DNA of 64,000 nt from Novakomyces olei (Eukaryota > Ascomycota > Novakomycetes > Novakomycetales > Novakomycetaceae). The notes under the pieces were generated by a model. The model was not told the origin of the DNA, ran no database searches, and saw only the letters and a program-made list of their open reading frames with translations. Of this stretch, positions 1-11,551 are shown piece after piece (the first letter of the stretch is position 1; the number at the start of each line of letters is the position of its first letter). The stretch spans positions 248,001 through 312,000 of the forward strand of contig JADEYG010000009.1 in assembly GCA_016906335.1 (NCBI GenBank), given 5' to 3'. Made by a program: the position numbers and the translations under genes.

Positions 1-214
1 TAATGAAACTGACCTGGTCGAAAGGCAGCACGAAACACAGGACAAAGATGGGAACCGGATCAGGTCTTTTTTCGTTACGCAAAAGTACCGCTCACTGCTT
101 TTAGCCGATGCTTTGAGCGAGCATGAACTGGTTATTGTAGAAAGGCCACTCGCTGATATTATGGCCGGCAAGAATATGCCTGTACGGTACCAGGCGTACA
201 AGTACGGAACTTGA
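1..214 (+). CDS. UTP4: UTP4-like U3 snoRNP/t-UTP protein, C-terminal end only
   Basis: An open frame enters from the left edge and stops at TGA 212-214, giving 70 residues. It contains KYRSLLLADALSEHELVIVE followed by RPL and ends in KYGT. I compare this from memory with the C-terminus of Utp4/Cirhin, a WD-repeat protein of the small-subunit processome, where a 'KY..(I/L)L..D.L...EL.VVERP' stretch precedes a terminal F/YGT. In that family the protein acts in the nucleolus in pre-18S rRNA transcription and processing. The WD repeats are outside the window, so the call rests on the tail alone. It converges with the phosphatase gene that follows. Confidence 0.5.
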   Translation, partial: NETDLVERQHETQDKDGNRIRSFFVTQKYRSLLLADALSEHELVIVERPLADIMAGKNMPVRYQAYKYGT

Positions 215-921
215 TAGACGGGCAATAATTGTATAATATAATTATTAATAATTAAAAGATTAATTTATAATTGTGACAAATATTTATAATTGTTATTTAT
301 GGTTAGAACAAAGATTTGCGATTATAATAATCAGTCAGTAAATAAATATAGCTATAAATAAATGTCGATGTAAATATAAATCTTAAAACTATCGGTGTTT
401 TGAATAAACAAATATAAATGTAGTTTATAATAATATAACATTCATTATTAAATATAGACATAAAAAATAAAGCGTCACTCCCTGCAAATCCACAGGTTTA
501 TTATACCACAAAGTCCTTCCTGTCAAGCCCACAATTACTCCACAATTTATTGCTTCATCGTGTGTGGCAGTGTAGAATCGTTCAAAGAGCAAGTAATATC
601 AACATTTGTTACAGATTTGAAACGTACATACAAGCGCTAAATCAAATCGCCGCCTCAATCAAAATACACATCGACACAATCAGTGCCGCTTGTTCATAAA
701 CGGGCGCCCGAGTTCACCGGTCCTTGTATCAAGCTCGTCTCATATGCGCGTAGGCTCGAGGGCAAACAACAAAGTAAATAAATAAAGTAGATACAATCAG
801 CTGGTAGAAAGAATAGAAAACAACAATTAGGCACTTAAGTTTAAGACAATATATTAACCCGCATAGAGACGGTGATAGGAAAAGTGATGAATATGCAGGA
901 GTAAATGCAAAATTAACAAAG
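215..921. other. intergenic region between convergent genes
   Basis: AT-rich from 215 to 480, then mixed sequence to 921. It should hold the 3' UTRs of the UTP4-like gene and of the phosphatase gene. I see no gene here; a short hydrophobic minus-strand frame overlapping 729-974 is largely the out-of-frame shadow of the last phosphatase exon. Confidence 0.5.
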
Positions 922-2815
922 TTAAACGCTTTGGGGGACTTGCGCTGCAGGTGGAGATTGATGCATGAAGGCACTAAACGTTAGCAATAAGAACTGACAG
1001 ATTAAATCAAAGCGTAGCACGTCAAACAGGCACAAGTAAAGACTTTGCATGAAATGAAAATGAAAAAGGTAAAACTATTAATATATATACATAATAAATA
1101 AATAAAACATGACGTAAATAATTATAAACATACCTATTCCGTCGGTTCTTGCGCAATTGCTGTTTCAGCTGCTGTTGACCTAAAGGCCGCAGTAATTCAA
1201 AAGAGCACAAAAGCTCGGCTGATACGCTCATAATTGCACCAAAATTATCAAATTCACCGCAATAATTTGGAGCCGAAAATACTGTAACAAGTGTACGATC
1301 ATTAAAAAACTCGTATCCGTCTTCGACAACCATGTGCGCCCGGCATACAAGATCAAACTCATGTTTATGTAAAAATTGCTCAATAACGTTTTTACCGAAA
1401 CAGTAGCTGACTCCCCGTTCATTGTCCTCCCAATCGTCCGTATTATCCGTTGGATCTGACCATAAAAGATCGCTCAAGAGTCCAAAATCAGGAACATCCG
1501 TCGGCCTTCCGATATTACGAATATCCTGCATGTGCTGCAAAGAGGGAGAGAGGCCCCCATGTACACAGAATATTTTGCCAGCAACTACTGCGGCAATTGG
1601 AAGAGTATTAAAAACATCGACAAAAGTTTTCCATATTTTTACGTTGCAACGTCGTTTGCACTCGTCGTAGAATCCATAGACTCTGGTAACACTTGCGCAT
1701 TCGTGATTGCCGCGGAGAAGAAAGAAATTCTCTGGGTATTTGATTTTGTATAAAAGCAAAAGGCAAATAGTCTCCAGGCTCTGTTTGCCCCGGTCGACAT
1801 AGTCTCCGAGAAAGAGAAAATTGCTGTGTGGAGGAAACCCGCACATTTCAAACATACGTAATAGATCTGAAAATTGGCCATGAATATCGCCCACAATCTT
1901 CACTGGAGCATTCAGCTCGAGAAACGTGGGCTGCGATAAAAACACTTGTCTGGCAGCCTGGCATATTGATGTTATTTCCGCGTTTTTAAGGCACAGGGAC
2001 TTGGTTACCCTGCCAGAGTAGCCGGCATCCAACAATCGAATAATCATATCATCTAAATCAAGTAAGGAGTCAAACTGTGGAAGCCGAACTGCGGGAGATT
2101 GACTCAAAACGCTGCTTGACTGATGTTCAGATTCTCCAACAGCTTTAACAGTCTTTGCGTCTCCGTCAGTCTCTTCGGATTTGTTTAGATCCGCATCGCT
2201 TTCTAATTTCCGGCCAGATTCTCGTGCAGACGTATCCGAATGAGCGCTGACTTTCTCTATATTTGCTTTCCATTTATCATCGTCGCCTGCAGAATTTCCA
2301 TGTGGCGAATGGTGGTCTACTTGCGAAGCGCTTCTGCCATCATCCTGGCCTGTCTTTGCCTCATGAACGTGTTCAGAGGCGGCAGCCTCCACCTCTTTCC
2401 GCACCAGAATGGAAGTGAGCGGCTGCAGCTGCCTCACGTTCTCCGGCATATGCGACGGACCCTCGGAAGAAACATGTCCGATCTCGGCCTCATCGGCATG
2501 GCTCCGACCCGAATGCCGATGGACAGGAGATAGAGGCCTTTGAGGCGGCAGCTCATTGCCAAGAGATTCATCGTCATCGTCATCGTCATCGCCTGACCGG
2601 AACGATCGGCTCGAAGCAGCGGAGGACGAGTTCGCGTCACTGTCCCGACGTTGAGGAACAATGCTCTTCAGACTATTTCGCACTGAGCGATTAGAGCCCT
2701 GAGTATCGGACCGTGAGAAAGAAGGGAACCTTCCGAGCGAGCCGGTGCCATTGCCATTGCTGGACTCGACACTGGCAGTCCGTTTAAAGTTGGATTTGCT
2801 GGAAGAGTTCCCCAT
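922..2815 (-). CDS. PPZ1: PPZ-type serine/threonine protein phosphatase (PP1 family)
   Basis: Model complement(join(922..973,1134..2815)), 577 residues. Residues 1-7 read MGNSSSK, the N-myristoylation start typical of Ppz1/Ppz2. About 250 Ser/Asp/Glu-rich, presumably disordered residues follow. The catalytic PP1-type domain spans roughly 250-550 with GDIHG (about 309), GDYVDRG (about 337) and RGNHE, all needed for the two-metal centre. Family role: regulation of salt tolerance, potassium uptake through Trk, and cell-wall integrity; Ppz is inhibited by Hal3-type proteins. An unspliced reading runs to 1022 with a hydrophobic AT-coded tail. A GTATGT donor at 1133 and a GCTAAC branch with acceptor TTTAG at 974 instead add a short tail, [17 protein letters not shown], in phase. 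The terminal exon is the least certain part. Confidence 0.9.
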
Positions 2816-4484
2816 CGGATCTGATGTAAAAGGACGCTATATCAATACACGAGATCACGAGCGCGATCTTTTGGGGACAGTGGCCGATACGAAGAAGCAG
2901 TCACGGAACCTTATTTGCAAGATTAGTCGATCCCTGATCAATCCTCAGAGTTTCAAGGCCACAGAATTTGGAGCTTTGTACTTGCAAATGTATGCACTCT
3001 CCGATCTGCTGTACCGGCAGCAGTCAAAATAAAGCAGAGCATAAAAGACGCTAAACTGCTGTCTGAAACGTATTATGGGGGCACTTGATGCGGCTTCTTT
3101 CACAGAATCACAGAAATAAATGCCGCTCTTTCCACAGGCACGAATCACGTCAAACACAGAAGCCAAGTTTGATCTGACTGTCGGTTTGGTAACTCGAGGC
3201 CAGAGTCGTAATGGTTGGATGATTACTTGGCATTATTTCATTAATATATGTTTCCAATTTTGTACGTAAATTCTGTTTCCATACTCTATGTATACTTTAG
3301 TATGCACGATGATTATTGAATTTTATGTTTTATCTTGAAAGCTCATTGACGCGTATACTATAGATAATCAATCATACATGATAATAGACGCGCGACAGTA
3401 TAATATTTTTGTACTATGAAGGAGAATGTGTCGTAGACAATTTTATTTATTCTGTAATTAAATGCATTATATGGTTAATAGATGTATTTTATACTCTAAA
3501 TAGAATAATTAATGTTCTTTACATTTGATTAAATTATTAGGTTTCTTCTAATTTTTTATGGAGTACCAAAATACTATCGCTGTTATATCTCGATATTCTT
3601 GGAAATTCAATTGAAGTATGCTTGGCGCGATATAAGCAATACATGCTTTATCCACACGGATAATTATCCAAATATTCGCAAATTAATGAACGGGTAGTCT
3701 ATCAAACTGAGATTCCATATATATATATAGGTAGTTAGTTAGTGTACAAGCAATCGTACTATTGGTGTTTATCAGACGGTAGAAAACGTAAAAGATTAGT
3801 TATATGAAACAACTATAATTGCGCAACAGTAGTCATCTCACTTACTTTTGTCTATAAGCAATCAGACTTTGCCTTTGGTTTGGATAAATCTTTTCCATAT
3901 ACCAAAGCTTCGTGCGAGTCGAGCTATTACGGAAAGTCTGTCGTTTACCGTCGCTTGCAGCCCCATAGTTGCTGGAAACGAGTGTCACGGTTTCTCCTTC
4001 GTTCAATTGATCCTGTCTTTGCCGAAAAGGCGGCACTTTGAGGTGAGAATATTAAGGAGGTGCACAAGCGATTGAGTTTAATTCTTTATTATTGTTGTCA
4101 TGTTGCAATTACTCTTGCAACCAAGGATTCTGTTTTCGTTTCTTTGAAATGATGTTTTGCTTGAGTCTTCAGCAAACTTGCGTGGGCATTAATGGCAATT
4201 TTAAACTCACAGCTCTTGTGAACTGGTGGCGGGATCCAAGCGCCCGATAACGATGCAGCAGAATGAAAGAATCAATGAATGCTGAGATGAGTTATTGTAT
4301 AAAAAAATATCAACTAGAAGCTGTTGCTGATGTCTGGTGATTAAACGTACAAAGTCTCTGAGCTTTCTTGCTCTGTTTCATTTGCTCGTTTTGAAACGCA
4401 CCAGCAATAAATATTTGAAATGTTTTGAATACTGACATTTTGGCTGCAGGGTTTATCGGCTTTTGTTGAAGTCAAGGATTAGAA
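2816..4484. other. 1.7-kb divergent intergenic region (PPZ / ADE12 promoters)
   Basis: Contains the upstream regions of two divergent genes. AT-rich in the middle (about 3240-3740) with a short (TA)n run at 3718-3729. The only possible coding element is the small frame listed separately at 3842-4036. No recognised regulatory motif was identified. Confidence 0.4.
3842..4036 (-). CDS. possible small protein or first exon, unrecognised
   Basis: An ATG-started frame of 64 residues begins MPPFRQRQDQLNEGETVTLV and ends in SLIAYRQK. Its composition is protein-like (mixed polar, few repeats). The stop codon TAA lies inside a sequence reading GTAAGT, a strong donor in this genome, so the frame could be a first exon that splices onward; I found no convincing second exon toward 3600. 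It is divergent to ADE12. I do not recognise the family. It may be chance. Confidence 0.25.
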   Translation of the reverse strand: MPPFRQRQDQLNEGETVTLVSSNYGAASDGKRQTFRNSSTRTKLWYMEKIYPNQRQSLIAYRQK

Positions 4485-5987
4485 ATGTCGCTTATAAGCG
4501 AAACTGGTGTTTCAGTTCGAAATGACGGGTAAGTGATATTGATTGGTTTACGTGATGGTTTAGCAGACATATTTCGATTTAATTTAATGCTTTCGATATT
4601 TTTAATATTTAAGTCTTTTATTCGTGGTTGGAATTTATGGCTTTTCTATTCTCTTTTTCTCTTTCTCGATCCTTGTATTCTATCTATTTTCTGTATATTT
4701 TGAAATGTAATTTTAACCCTTATCAGCATAACTGTCGTGCTTGGCGCTCAATGGGGAGACGAAGGCAAAGGCAAGCTTGTCGATATTTTGTGCGACAATA
4801 TCGATGTCTGTGCTCGATGCCAGGGCGGCAATAACGCCGGTCATACAATTGTAGCAAACGGAATCACATACGATTTCCATATAATACCGTCTGGCCTGGT
4901 TAACCCTAAATGCATTAATCTTATCGGTACCGGCTGTGTCGTTCACGTCCCCAGCTTTTTCCAAGAGCTTGAAGCGTTGAAATCCAAGGGCTTAGACTCA
5001 ACGGATCGTATCTTTATCTCTGATCGATCACAGCTCGTGTTCGACTACCATCAGGTAGTTGACGGACTTAAAGAAGCCGAGCTCGGTGGTAAAAGCATCG
5101 GAACAACGCGCAAAGGCATTGGACCAGCTTATTCAAGCAAAGCTAGTCGTTCCGGAGTCCGAGTTCATCATCTTGTAGGTGAATGGGACGAGTTTGAACG
5201 AAGATTCCGAGCAAATTTAGAGACTCGAGTTAAACGCTACGGATCCTTTGAATATGAATGTGAAAAGGAACTCGAACGTTATCGTCAGTTTGCTGACAAG
5301 TTACGGCCCTATGTGATCGATGCAGTTGCCTTTATTAACAAGGCATTTGCTCAGAATAAAAGGATCCTAGTGGAAGGCGCCAATGCACTCATGCTCGATC
5401 TCGATTTCGGTACTTACCCGTTCGTGACGTCATCAAATACTTCAGTAGGCGGAGTATGCACGGGCCTTGGCGTCCCACCACAGCGATTAAAAAGCATTAT
5501 CGGAGTTGTCAAGGCTTATACTACACGTGTTGGAGCCGGTCCTTTTGCTTCAGAGCAATTAAACTCTGTAGGAGAAGCTTTGCAGCAAGTTGGCCGTGAG
5601 TGGGGAGTAACAACGGGTCGCAAAAGACGTTGTGGATGGCTGGATCTTGTTGTCGTTCAGTACTCCACAATGATAAATGGGTATACTTCCTTGATGTTGA
5701 CAAAACTCGATGTTTTGGATGATTTGCCAGAGATTAAAGTTGCTGTTGCTTATTGGCTGGATGGGAAGAAGCTCGACACTTTTCCGGCTAACCTTTCCCT
5801 GTTTAATCGTATTGAAGTCGAGTACAAGACTCTGCCGGGGTGGAAGACTTGTACCACGGGAACACGTTCTTACTCTGAGCTTCCCGCTAATGCTCGGGCG
5901 TATATTGAATTTGTCGAGGACTTTGTCGGTGTAAAGATCGAGTACATCGGTGTTGGGCCGAAGCGCGAGGAGGTTTTGGTGCGCTGA
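4485..5987 (+). CDS. ADE12: adenylosuccinate synthetase
   Basis: Model join(4485..4528,4727..5987), 434 residues, the usual eukaryotic length (S. cerevisiae Ade12 is 433). It makes adenylosuccinate from IMP, aspartate and GTP, the first committed step from IMP to AMP, in the cytosol. Visible motifs: [11 protein letters not shown] (GTP/IMP-binding loop with catalytic Asp), GGNNAGHT (catalytic His), [31 protein letters not shown], and the C-terminal GVGPKREE. The 44-base first exon encodes [14 protein letters not shown]; a GTAAGT donor at 4529 and a TATCAG acceptor at 4726 join it in phase to [11 protein letters not shown]. An in-frame GTG at 4737 is internal and not the start. Confidence 0.97.
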
Positions 5988-6216
5988 TATATGCAGCCCT
6001 ACAGTTTATTATATCATCATCAGTACATAGAAATTGAATAATGTTAGTAGGCTTTCCTGGTTAAAATGTATTGATTTGTATGTTGATATACGGATATGTA
6101 TTGATCTCAATGTAGACGTATATCTTATATTATTTTGTTTTATTTTTATTTTATTTATTCTGCGTGATACTATGCTACAGGACAGTATACAATAATGTTA
6201 ATTTTCTGAATCTTGT

Positions 6217-7220
6217 TCAATGAAAAGCCTTCACCTTTCCTTCATGCTCTTCATGGTGAACCTTCTCGCTACCCTGTGCGTTCACATAGCTAAGGAAACT
6301 GTTCCATCCTAGAGCTACTGTATTCACGACGAGCAACCGATGATCGAGGGGAACGTACTGGCAGGATTAGCATTTGATACCGGTTACTCGTCAACGACAT
6401 ACCCGAAAGTTAAGATACTGCACAGCCGGCCAAATCGTATAGTTTGCAAGCAGAGCGCGTTTGCTAGATTTAAGAATGGGATGCCAAAAAATAAAAAGAA
6501 CCCAAATTTAAACTAAACAAAAATAAAATATTAATTAAAAAATATAAATATTAATTAATTAAAAAATATTAATATTAATTAATTAAAAAATATAAATATT
6601 GGTTGATCGAACAAAATCAAACAGAAAGACAAAAGAATCTGGAGTCACAATAAAGCGCTCTTCTTACAATGACAGCCGCAGCCGCTCTTTGGCTTCGACA
6701 AACGTATTGCCTTCGAGAATGCTCTGAGATACAAAGAATAATGATAAAAACATTGGGCTGAATAGCAGCTGGTCGGCTGCAACACGCGCCATTACGGCAG
6801 CCGATCGGCCCCAACTAAGAGGAACATGCACATAACGATCAAGAATTCGATACCAATAAGTGCTCGCTGGTGCCGCTACTAGACCTCCATAAAGCGCTAA
6901 TCTCGTGGTTCGATATAGATCATGGCTGTTTATCCCGCGTTTCTCAACTGCCTGCTGAGCGACAATATCACCAGCACCAAACAGAGCCTATAGAATTACA
7001 ATTAGTACATTTGCTAATTGTTATGCTTGTTTCATAGTTTCGGATCTCTGTTTGGAGGTTCTCTTTTGTTTTCTTTTCTTTTGTCTGTTGTTCCTGGGTT
7101 TTTGTCATTCTTTTTATCTTTGTTTTTTTATTCGATTTAGAAAAGGAGTACTGTGGTTACGACACATTGGGTGCCAATAGGGAAGCGTGCCAAACTCCTG
7201 CGATAAAAGCGAATGGGCAT
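6217..7220 (-). CDS. SYM1: SYM1 / Mpv17-family mitochondrial inner-membrane protein
   Basis: Model complement(join(6217..6357,6403..6463,6668..6987,7152..7220)), 196 residues (yeast Sym1 is 197). No exon is long, so the gene is easy to miss. Protein order: MPIRFYRRSLARFPIGTQCV, then ALFGAGDIVAQQ, RTTRLALYGGLVAAPASTYWY, ARVAADQLLFSPMF, and the family signature TIWPAVQYLNFRYVPLDHR followed by LLVVNTVALGWNSFLSY. Four membrane-associated helices are expected. The family is a mitochondrial inner-membrane channel-like protein needed for ethanol growth at high temperature in yeast and linked to mtDNA depletion in mammals. Introns are 45, 204 and 164 bases; the first-exon donor is the weak GTACTC, and its acceptor is preceded by a TACTAAT branch. 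Convergent with ADE12. Confidence 0.92.
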
Positions 7221-9135
7221 TTGCAGGCTGAACGAACTCTAAAGACTGCCTACAATTATCAATTACTTTTTCCTCTTTATTAATACATTTAATCCGCCTT
7301 GTGCGGTAATAGTGCGGTCGTTAGTCGCGTCTCATCCCAGTTGCCGATAAATTTCCCTTCAAAGTACTGTGAGCTAACAAGCATCGTCAAGTGATTATCG
7401 ACAATGGCTTTTCTATACTTTTTTCTAGTATATTTTGGCCGCATGAAGTTGGGCGCCTTTTCTACTTGGTATATAATAAAAGTAATAGTAATTTATCTGA
7501 CATTCAATAGCAATTGAATCATTGAGTGGTGGTCGCTTGCTAAGCCAAAGTATCTCAGATGCATGCCGCCGCGAGCTTTTATATGGCAACTGTTTGATTT
7601 GTGGTTATTTTAGTAGGAATGTACGATAGCTTCCAACTGAGGCAATATTTTTACCACAGTGCTTAAATACTGAAGAAACAAGTGCTTATTGTTCGTTAAA
7701 ACCCGAGTATGGTAATAGCGAGTAGAAAATAAAAGCATTAGCAACAACATCATCATCATCATCATTATCATTATTTCACATCCATTATTGTCGGCATTTA
7801 ATTTGTGAATTGCGGATTGTCCAGTATTCTGAAGGTGAATTGACTCTACATATTGTATTAAGATAAAATCGGCCACACTAAACGGCCTTTTGCTAATATG
7901 ATCTGTCTCTTTGAAGGCGTGCGTGGCCTGATTGATTATGTATGATGATATCACATGACAGAATACGCATTTCTTGAGTTGGCGTAGTTGGCGAACGTTC
8001 AAGCGAACAAATATTACGCCGTCATTTACTATATGAATAACTGCTGGCCCTGTGTATATGATAATATTAGCATACATAGCGAAGGGGACACATTAACCAG
8101 TCATGCTACGGCCGGCCTGGCCCATGTATAACAAAGACACTAGATTTTGTTTTTTTATGTTAGTATAGGCATAGCAATGCACGTAGTGGACAATGCAAAA
8201 AGTACCTCTAATTATTATTAAGAAATTCTTCCAATATTCACGTATACTAAAGAATCGAAAAGCCTCTCTAAAGAAGGAGGCTGGCCCCAACAAGCGTGCT
8301 GCCTTTGGTAAGTGCCTTCCGTGATGAAGATGAAATTGTGGTGATTAGAATATCGCGCGCATTTGTTCTCTGCTCAAAATGGCTGTTGTATTATGGTCTT
8401 TCTTCTTGCGCTTTCATTCGCTTTTTTCCGTCGGCGGTTTCTTTCTCCCTGACCTGGGTTTACTTGGGTGAGCCGTGCGCTTTTGGCCTCTGAGCAGGAT
8501 TTATTATAGTCGGCCGGGCGCGGAATGTTGCTGGCCTCACCCGACGGCCCAACACATAATCCTCGCTCATCATGTCTCAAGGTTTGCTCGTGCCGCTCTT
8601 GCTGGCTGTCTTCAAGTATTATTCTTAGCTCAACAGAGATCCGTAAAATGGGCAATGGGTCTAGCGGCGGTTTCATTAGATTCAAATTTCAATTCTTCTG
8701 GCTCATGCTATTGCAACCGAGGGATCTAAGAGCGCAGAATTTTGTTACTACGAGGAATTTATATTTATATATTTTTTTGCGATACGCATGTGCTACATTC
8801 GCTGTCGCCTCAATGTACTAAGCGGCTATTCTGTCTCTGCATACCGTCTATTCTGTACATATTGTCTTGAGCCTGTACTCGTTTATTCAATGATTATTTT
8901 TTTTTTGTTTTAAATCTGCCATGGTTTGGCTGCCCTGAATGGACATACTTTGATTGAGGTCAGCCATGCTTGACTTGATCAAGGGTTATGAGCTGAAAAC
9001 AGTTGCCTTGCTTTATATTTGCGGTTCTAGATTCTGCTAGTTTCTTACACAGTCCTGCCTGTGCGCGATACAATCACTACAATATACATCAAAATCATAC
9101 TTTAACACAGATTTATACTAATTTGCTAGTGAAGC
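7221..9135. other. 1.9-kb intergenic region (SYM1 / SSO divergent promoters)
   Basis: Mostly AT-rich with a GC-richer block around 8300-8720. No gene was identified with confidence. A plausible spliced first exon at 8193-8307 is reported in the findings. A short (CAT)n-like run at 7750-7770 lies inside an unsupported minus-strand frame. Confidence 0.4.
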
Positions 9136-10378
9136 ATGTCGGACGGCTTTCAGGCACGGCCTTATGGGTCGCAACCAAGCGCACCAGCGCCCACTGCTGA
9201 TCCTTATGCTCGGAATCGGCAAGATCGCTATGCTACTGAAAACTCTCAGTCTGCTCCAAGACCAGGAGGAGCTGCATCTCAGTTAAACGGAAACGGAGCT
9301 GCCGGCGGAACATATGAAATGGATCCATTGGCTGCCAGCCGTGGACCTGGGACAATGTCTGATTTTTTCAGTGAGGTAATTTTAGACGTGCATAACTTAT
9401 ACATATCAAACTGCATTAACAGTGAATTGATAACAAATACAATGATCATATCAATCAAAATATATTATTAAGGATACTGTTATTGTTATTTTTTTTTATT
9501 ATTTTACTTTATTTTGTTTTATTTCTATTTATTTATTTCAATTTGATTTCGTTCTGTTTCTTTTTGGTATTGGTTTATTACACTTTAGTCTATTCTAACA
9601 ATGACAGGTCGATTCTATCAGGTCAACTCTGGCTCAGATCGAAGAGAATGTAAATCGCATTGACCAATTGCACAGCAAATCTCTACAGGCAATTAGCGGA
9701 GAATCAAACGAGTACACTACCCGCCAGCTTGATTCTTTGACGGCAGAAACTCGCAGCTCACAGAATCGTGTACGTACAGCTATCAGAGTCCTCGAACAGC
9801 AATACATGTCAATGGACCCCGGAAACAATGATCGTAGTGTCCGTCGAACTCAAACGGACAATTTAAAGCGACGTTTTATGGAGCAAACAAAGCGATTTAT
9901 GCAGATGGAAGAACAGTACCGTGAGCGTTCAAAGGCACGGGCTCGGCGACAGATGGAAATTGCCAATCCTCAAGCAACTGAGTCTGAAATAAACGATGCA
10001 ATCGAAAGCGATCAGGGCAATCAAGTCTTTGCAAATGCCTTGCTTCGTAGTAATCGATCCGGTGAAGCTCGGTCGGCTTTGCGTGAAGTTCAAGCTCGTC
10101 ATGCGGACATTAAAAAGATTGAGCAAACAATTACGGAGCTGGCTCAGCTGATGCAAGATATGGCAATGATGGTAGAGCAACAAGATATGACTCAAGTTGA
10201 AAATGCCGCGGAAAATGTTAATCAGGATGTTGAGCAGGGCAATATTCATATGGACAAAGCGATCAAGAGCGCACGCGCTCTTCGTAAAAAGAAATGGTGG
10301 TGCCTTGGCATTATTATCCTTATTATTGTTGCAGTTGTTCTTATCGCCGTGCTCGTTAGGACAGTTGGTCAGAGATAA
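9136..10378 (+). CDS. SSO1: plasma-membrane t-SNARE, syntaxin 1 family (Sso1/Sso2)
   Basis: Model join(9136..9375,9608..10378), 336 residues. A Gln/Pro/Gly-rich N-terminus (1-75) precedes the Habc helices (about 85-200), a SNARE helix (about 235-300) containing RHADIKKIEQTITELAQLMQ, a basic juxtamembrane ARALRKKKWWC and one C-terminal anchor GIIILIIVAVVLIAVLV. This is a tail-anchored Qa-SNARE that pairs with Sec9 and Snc at the plasma membrane to fuse exocytic vesicles. Exon 1 ends at a GTAATT donor after SDFFSE; exon 2 resumes VDSIRSTLAQIEENVNRID, the usual first Habc sequence. Length is close to that of fungal Sso proteins (about 290-350). Confidence 0.93.
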
Positions 10379-11077
10379 GAAAAGCGAATGGTTTTGTTAT
10401 TGAGAATAATTAGAATCTTGAAATATATAAAAATTGGAAAATATTGAAAACATCCTTGGAGATTCTTACCTATCGCTCTTTTGTCTTTTTATTAATTTAT
10501 TATTATTTTGGCAATACTTTTTTGGATTTGTTCCCAGACAACAGCTAATATTTATTTTATTTTATTTTATCTAATTTAATTTTATGATTTATTGTTTGAA
10601 TTTGTTTCGATATGTTTTGACTCGATTAATTTGGGTTTACTGCGTTGATATCTATGTTATTCCACTATAATCCTAGCCTTTTTGATTAATTGTGCGTCGC
10701 ACACAATCTTTCAAAGTTTTCACTTTATTCTATTTGCTTTTAGCTGTTGTTTCTTCGTTACCCGCGGCCCAAATTTTGCTCAAGGATTATATATATGTAC
10801 GACCACGCGATACATGAATATGTGCCGCCAGTGGAAACGAAATGTTACTATTAGAATGGTTATAGCTAATGAATTTGGACCAATATTTTTGCAAAGTTTA
10901 CTCAACTGCTTAGATTTCGTTTAGACAATGCAGATAGACATGATTGCAAACAGTCGTCCCGTAGAAAGTTGGCATAGAATACTTATGCCACATTCACTAC
11001 ATTTATATAAGGGTTTTTAGACAAACTTGAACACCCTGTCCCACTGACCAGAAACAATAATTTTTGCGTCAAAAGAA

Positions 11078-11332
11078 TCAAATATCTGGTAGTACGGAAA
11101 TAGCCGTATTATTGAATATAATACGGGTTGGAAATACGTAATCCGACAGCTCGAGAATCCAGGCGATAACAAATATGGTTGCGAATTGGACTGCTACTTG
11201 TTGCGAGCTCAAGGAGGCGTAATATTCGCCGATCGTGTTGTGCTCCGGCGCAGGGACGCGCGATCCGTGTAAAAGGCCTCGACCCCGGGATATTTGGGGC
11301 GAAATAACATAATAGCGGGCTAGACTTTTCAT
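11078..11332 (-). CDS. possible small mitochondrial-type membrane protein, unrecognised
   Basis: An ATG frame of 84 residues: basic start MKSLARYYVISPQISRGRG, a spacer with EHNTIGEYYASLSSQQ, and a single hydrophobic segment VQFATIFVIAWILEL near residue 55-70. A basic, Ser/Arg-rich start plus one late membrane segment resembles small inner-membrane subunits, but I do not recognise the family. GC content is higher than the flanking DNA, which mildly supports coding. A second minus-strand frame overlaps it. No introns were identified. Confidence 0.3.
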   Translation of the reverse strand: MKSLARYYVISPQISRGRGLLHGSRVPAPEHNTIGEYYASLSSQQVAVQFATIFVIAWILELSDYVFPTRIIFNNTAISVLPDI

Positions 11333-11522
11333 AGTAGGAGACAAATAATAGGAGATAACGCGTAAATGTGGGTTGACGAGACAATCGCTATGTGACTATT
11401 ATTATGCGTGCCATTGCACAGGAGGCTTGTTATAGTATTGGCGGATGATCTGCCATATTTTCACTTTTGCTTTGTGAATTACTTGTAAACAAATCGATTA
11501 CCAAGTAACACGGAAGCTGGCG

Positions 11523-11551
11523 GTGCTACGCTAGTGAGGCCAGCGTAGCAC
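11523..11551. repeat. perfect 10-bp inverted repeat (stem-loop)
   Basis: Arms GTGCTACGCT (11523-11532) and AGCGTAGCAC (11542-11551) are exact reverse complements around a 9-base loop, in AT-rich DNA away from genes. It could be a regulatory hairpin, a terminator-like structure or a remnant of a small transposon; no flanking duplication was seen. Confidence 0.55.

Noticed and set aside
1022-1133. Hydrophobic C-terminal extension of the phosphatase
   Set aside because: Reading through a GTATGT donor into AT-rich DNA; a spliced tail fits better and keeps phase.
2745-3032. Plus-strand frame over the phosphatase start
   Set aside because: Overlaps the PPZ N-terminus in antisense and the promoter; no family resemblance.
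7610-8077. Minus-strand frame of 155 residues
   Set aside because: Contains a Met/Leu run from a trinucleotide repeat, no recognisable family and no good start context; judged chance.
8440-8720. SRP RNA or other structured RNA suggested by GGCCGGGCGCGG
   Set aside because: I could not find the conserved SRP or RNase P core sequences around it; the resemblance is limited to a short GC string.
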